6,029 bases of DNA from an uncultured Bacteroidales bacterium. Lineage in GTDB: Bacteria > Bacteroidota > Bacteroidia > Bacteroidales > Bacteroidaceae. Below the pieces are notes generated by a model. It was given only the letters and a program-made list of their open reading frames with translations, did no database searches and was not told the DNA's origin. Each line of letters opens with the position of its first letter. The first letter of the stretch is position 1. The position numbers and the translations under genes were made by a program. The stretch lies in NCBI GenBank assembly GCA_902768605.1, contig CACXLY010000107.1, positions 1-6,029 on the forward strand, given 5' to 3'. Positions 5,121-6,029 of this stretch are shown here, piece after piece.

Positions 5121-6029
5121 ATGAAAAAGAGATTATTTCTGCTTCTTTGCCTGATAGTGACGGCGGGAAGCGCAAGTGCCTTGAGAGTGCTCAAGAGCGG
5201 AGCATTCCCAAATGGAGCCGGCGGATGGCAAATCAACGTGGAAGATAATGGGGACAGATGGCTCTACATCGACGCGGAGGTCATTCCAGATTACAAGACG
5301 AAGGAATATAGTAGCGGCGGCTGGTGGACATCAGACATGACTACTGCTCCATGGAGAAACTATACCGTCGATGAGGAGTTCACGCTTAAACTTTCACCGA
5401 GGGTCAAAACAATTGGTGAATATGCCTTTGCGGGTACCAATGTAAAATGTGTAGTGTTTCAGCCGCGTACGGAGCCAGTCACCATTAAAAAAGGTGCATT
5501 CTTTTTAACAGAACTGAAAACTTTTGACTTTTCTTATGTTAAGTACATAGGTGAGGAAGCCTTCGCTTATTGCCATGATCTGTATAGCGGCGACTTCCCA
5601 ATGTTAGAGAAATGTGAAGCCGACGCATTTTACAATTGTAAAGCACTGGCAAAAAAACGTGAAATCGTCCTCGGCAAGCATGTGTCCCTATCCAATCTTG
5701 TAGGCTTCAAATGGCTAGCAAAAACATGCAATGAAGGGCTAGAAGAACCCGTGAGTGAACATTTTTATAGCTCAAATGGAATGCATTACACACTGGATTA
5801 TTATACTTACTATAAATGGGTTATTCCCAAGGGCAGCAAGCTGAGTATTATATGGCCTGTCGAAGGCTACGGCACGAAGCCCGACACCTTCGAAGGGTAT
5901 TCCATCGAGAATAAAACAGGCGGCAGCGGCTGGTCCCTCAGCACCACAACGGGAGAATTTCATCTGAAACGCACAGTGACTGCATCACCCGTGTATGAAA
6001 CCCCAGAGGCACGCCCCTGGCACAATATG
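5121..6029 (+). CDS. Secreted BspA-like leucine-rich-repeat (LRR_5) surface protein, N-terminal 303 residues; 3' end beyond window
   Basis: The ATG at 5121 opens a frame that runs unbroken to the right edge. Residues 1-20 form a signal peptide (MKKRLFLLLCLIVTAGSASA) with an AxA-type cleavage site and no lipobox. Residues 47-105 follow the pattern that commonly precedes LRR_5 repeats, including IPDY (55-58), TAPWRNY and then LSPRVKTIGEYAFAG. BspA-type repeat cores of the form (I/C)xxxAF are seen at 98-103, 122-127, 143-148 and 165-170. The segment after about residue 215 is not repeat-like. BspA-like proteins are surface-exposed in Bacteroidota and some take part in adhesion and host binding, but this family is large and the role here is unknown. 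The gene follows the TPR/AraC regulator after 99 bp in which no clear promoter box or terminator was found. Its base composition is lower in G+C: 24 of 60 bases at 5401-5460 against 42 of 60 at 4081-4140. Total length, and any C-terminal sorting domain, cannot be seen. Confidence 0.82.
   Translation, partial: MKKRLFLLLCLIVTAGSASALRVLKSGAFPNGAGGWQINVEDNGDRWLYIDAEVIPDYKTKEYSSGGWWTSDMTTAPWRNYTVDEEFTLKLSPRVKTIGEYAFAGTNVKCVVFQPRTEPVTIKKGAFFLTELKTFDFSYVKYIGEEAFAYCHDLYSGDFPMLEKCEADAFYNCKALAKKREIVLGKHVSLSNLVGFKWLAKTCNEGLEEPVSEHFYSSNGMHYTLDYYTYYKWVIPKGSKLSIIWPVEGYGTKPDTFEGYSIENKTGGSGWSLSTTTGEFHLKRTVTASPVYETPEARPWHNM

Overview
The window looks like chromosomal DNA from a member of the Bacteroidota, most probably a Prevotella-like Bacteroidales. 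The evidence is the trp gene order (trpB first, then trpE), TAnnTTTG-type promoter boxes with A/T-rich and Shine-Dalgarno-free leaders, a membrane-spanning TPR/AraC-type regulator, and a BspA-like surface protein. Genus-level placement is inference.

Left half (1-2106, minus strand): this is the promoter-proximal part of a tryptophan biosynthesis operon, transcribed leftward. A TAnnTTTG promoter (2076-2106) is followed by a leader of about 175 nt. The leader encodes a 15-residue peptide with three consecutive Trp codons (2001-2048), a set of mutually exclusive RNA pairings, and a strong intrinsic terminator (1920-1959). Next come trpB (690-1895) and trpE (1-703, cut by the window edge), which overlap by 14 nt. 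This is a complete ribosome-mediated transcription attenuator and is the most striking regulatory element in the window. Low charged tRNA-Trp should stall the ribosome, disrupt the terminator and allow transcription of trpB, trpE and the genes beyond the left edge.

Middle (2107-3341): a non-coding stretch holds two 60-bp direct repeats (59/60 identical) that end 3 nt from the stop codon of a minus-strand gene. That gene encodes a membrane-anchored SIMPL-domain (DUF541) protein (2364-3083). The 258-bp divergent region to its right carries a probable promoter for each direction, an array of ATGATAAAT repeats and a 7-2-7 palindrome.

Right half (3342-6029, plus strand): a 559-residue protein has a signal peptide, periplasmic TPR repeats, one membrane helix, a short coiled coil and a C-terminal AraC-type DNA-binding domain. 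It lies 99 bp upstream of a secreted BspA-like leucine-rich-repeat protein that runs off the right edge. The latter is visibly lower in G+C than the regulator gene. The pairing suggests, but does not prove, that the regulator controls the surface protein.

No tRNA, rRNA, CRISPR array, transposase or integrase is visible.
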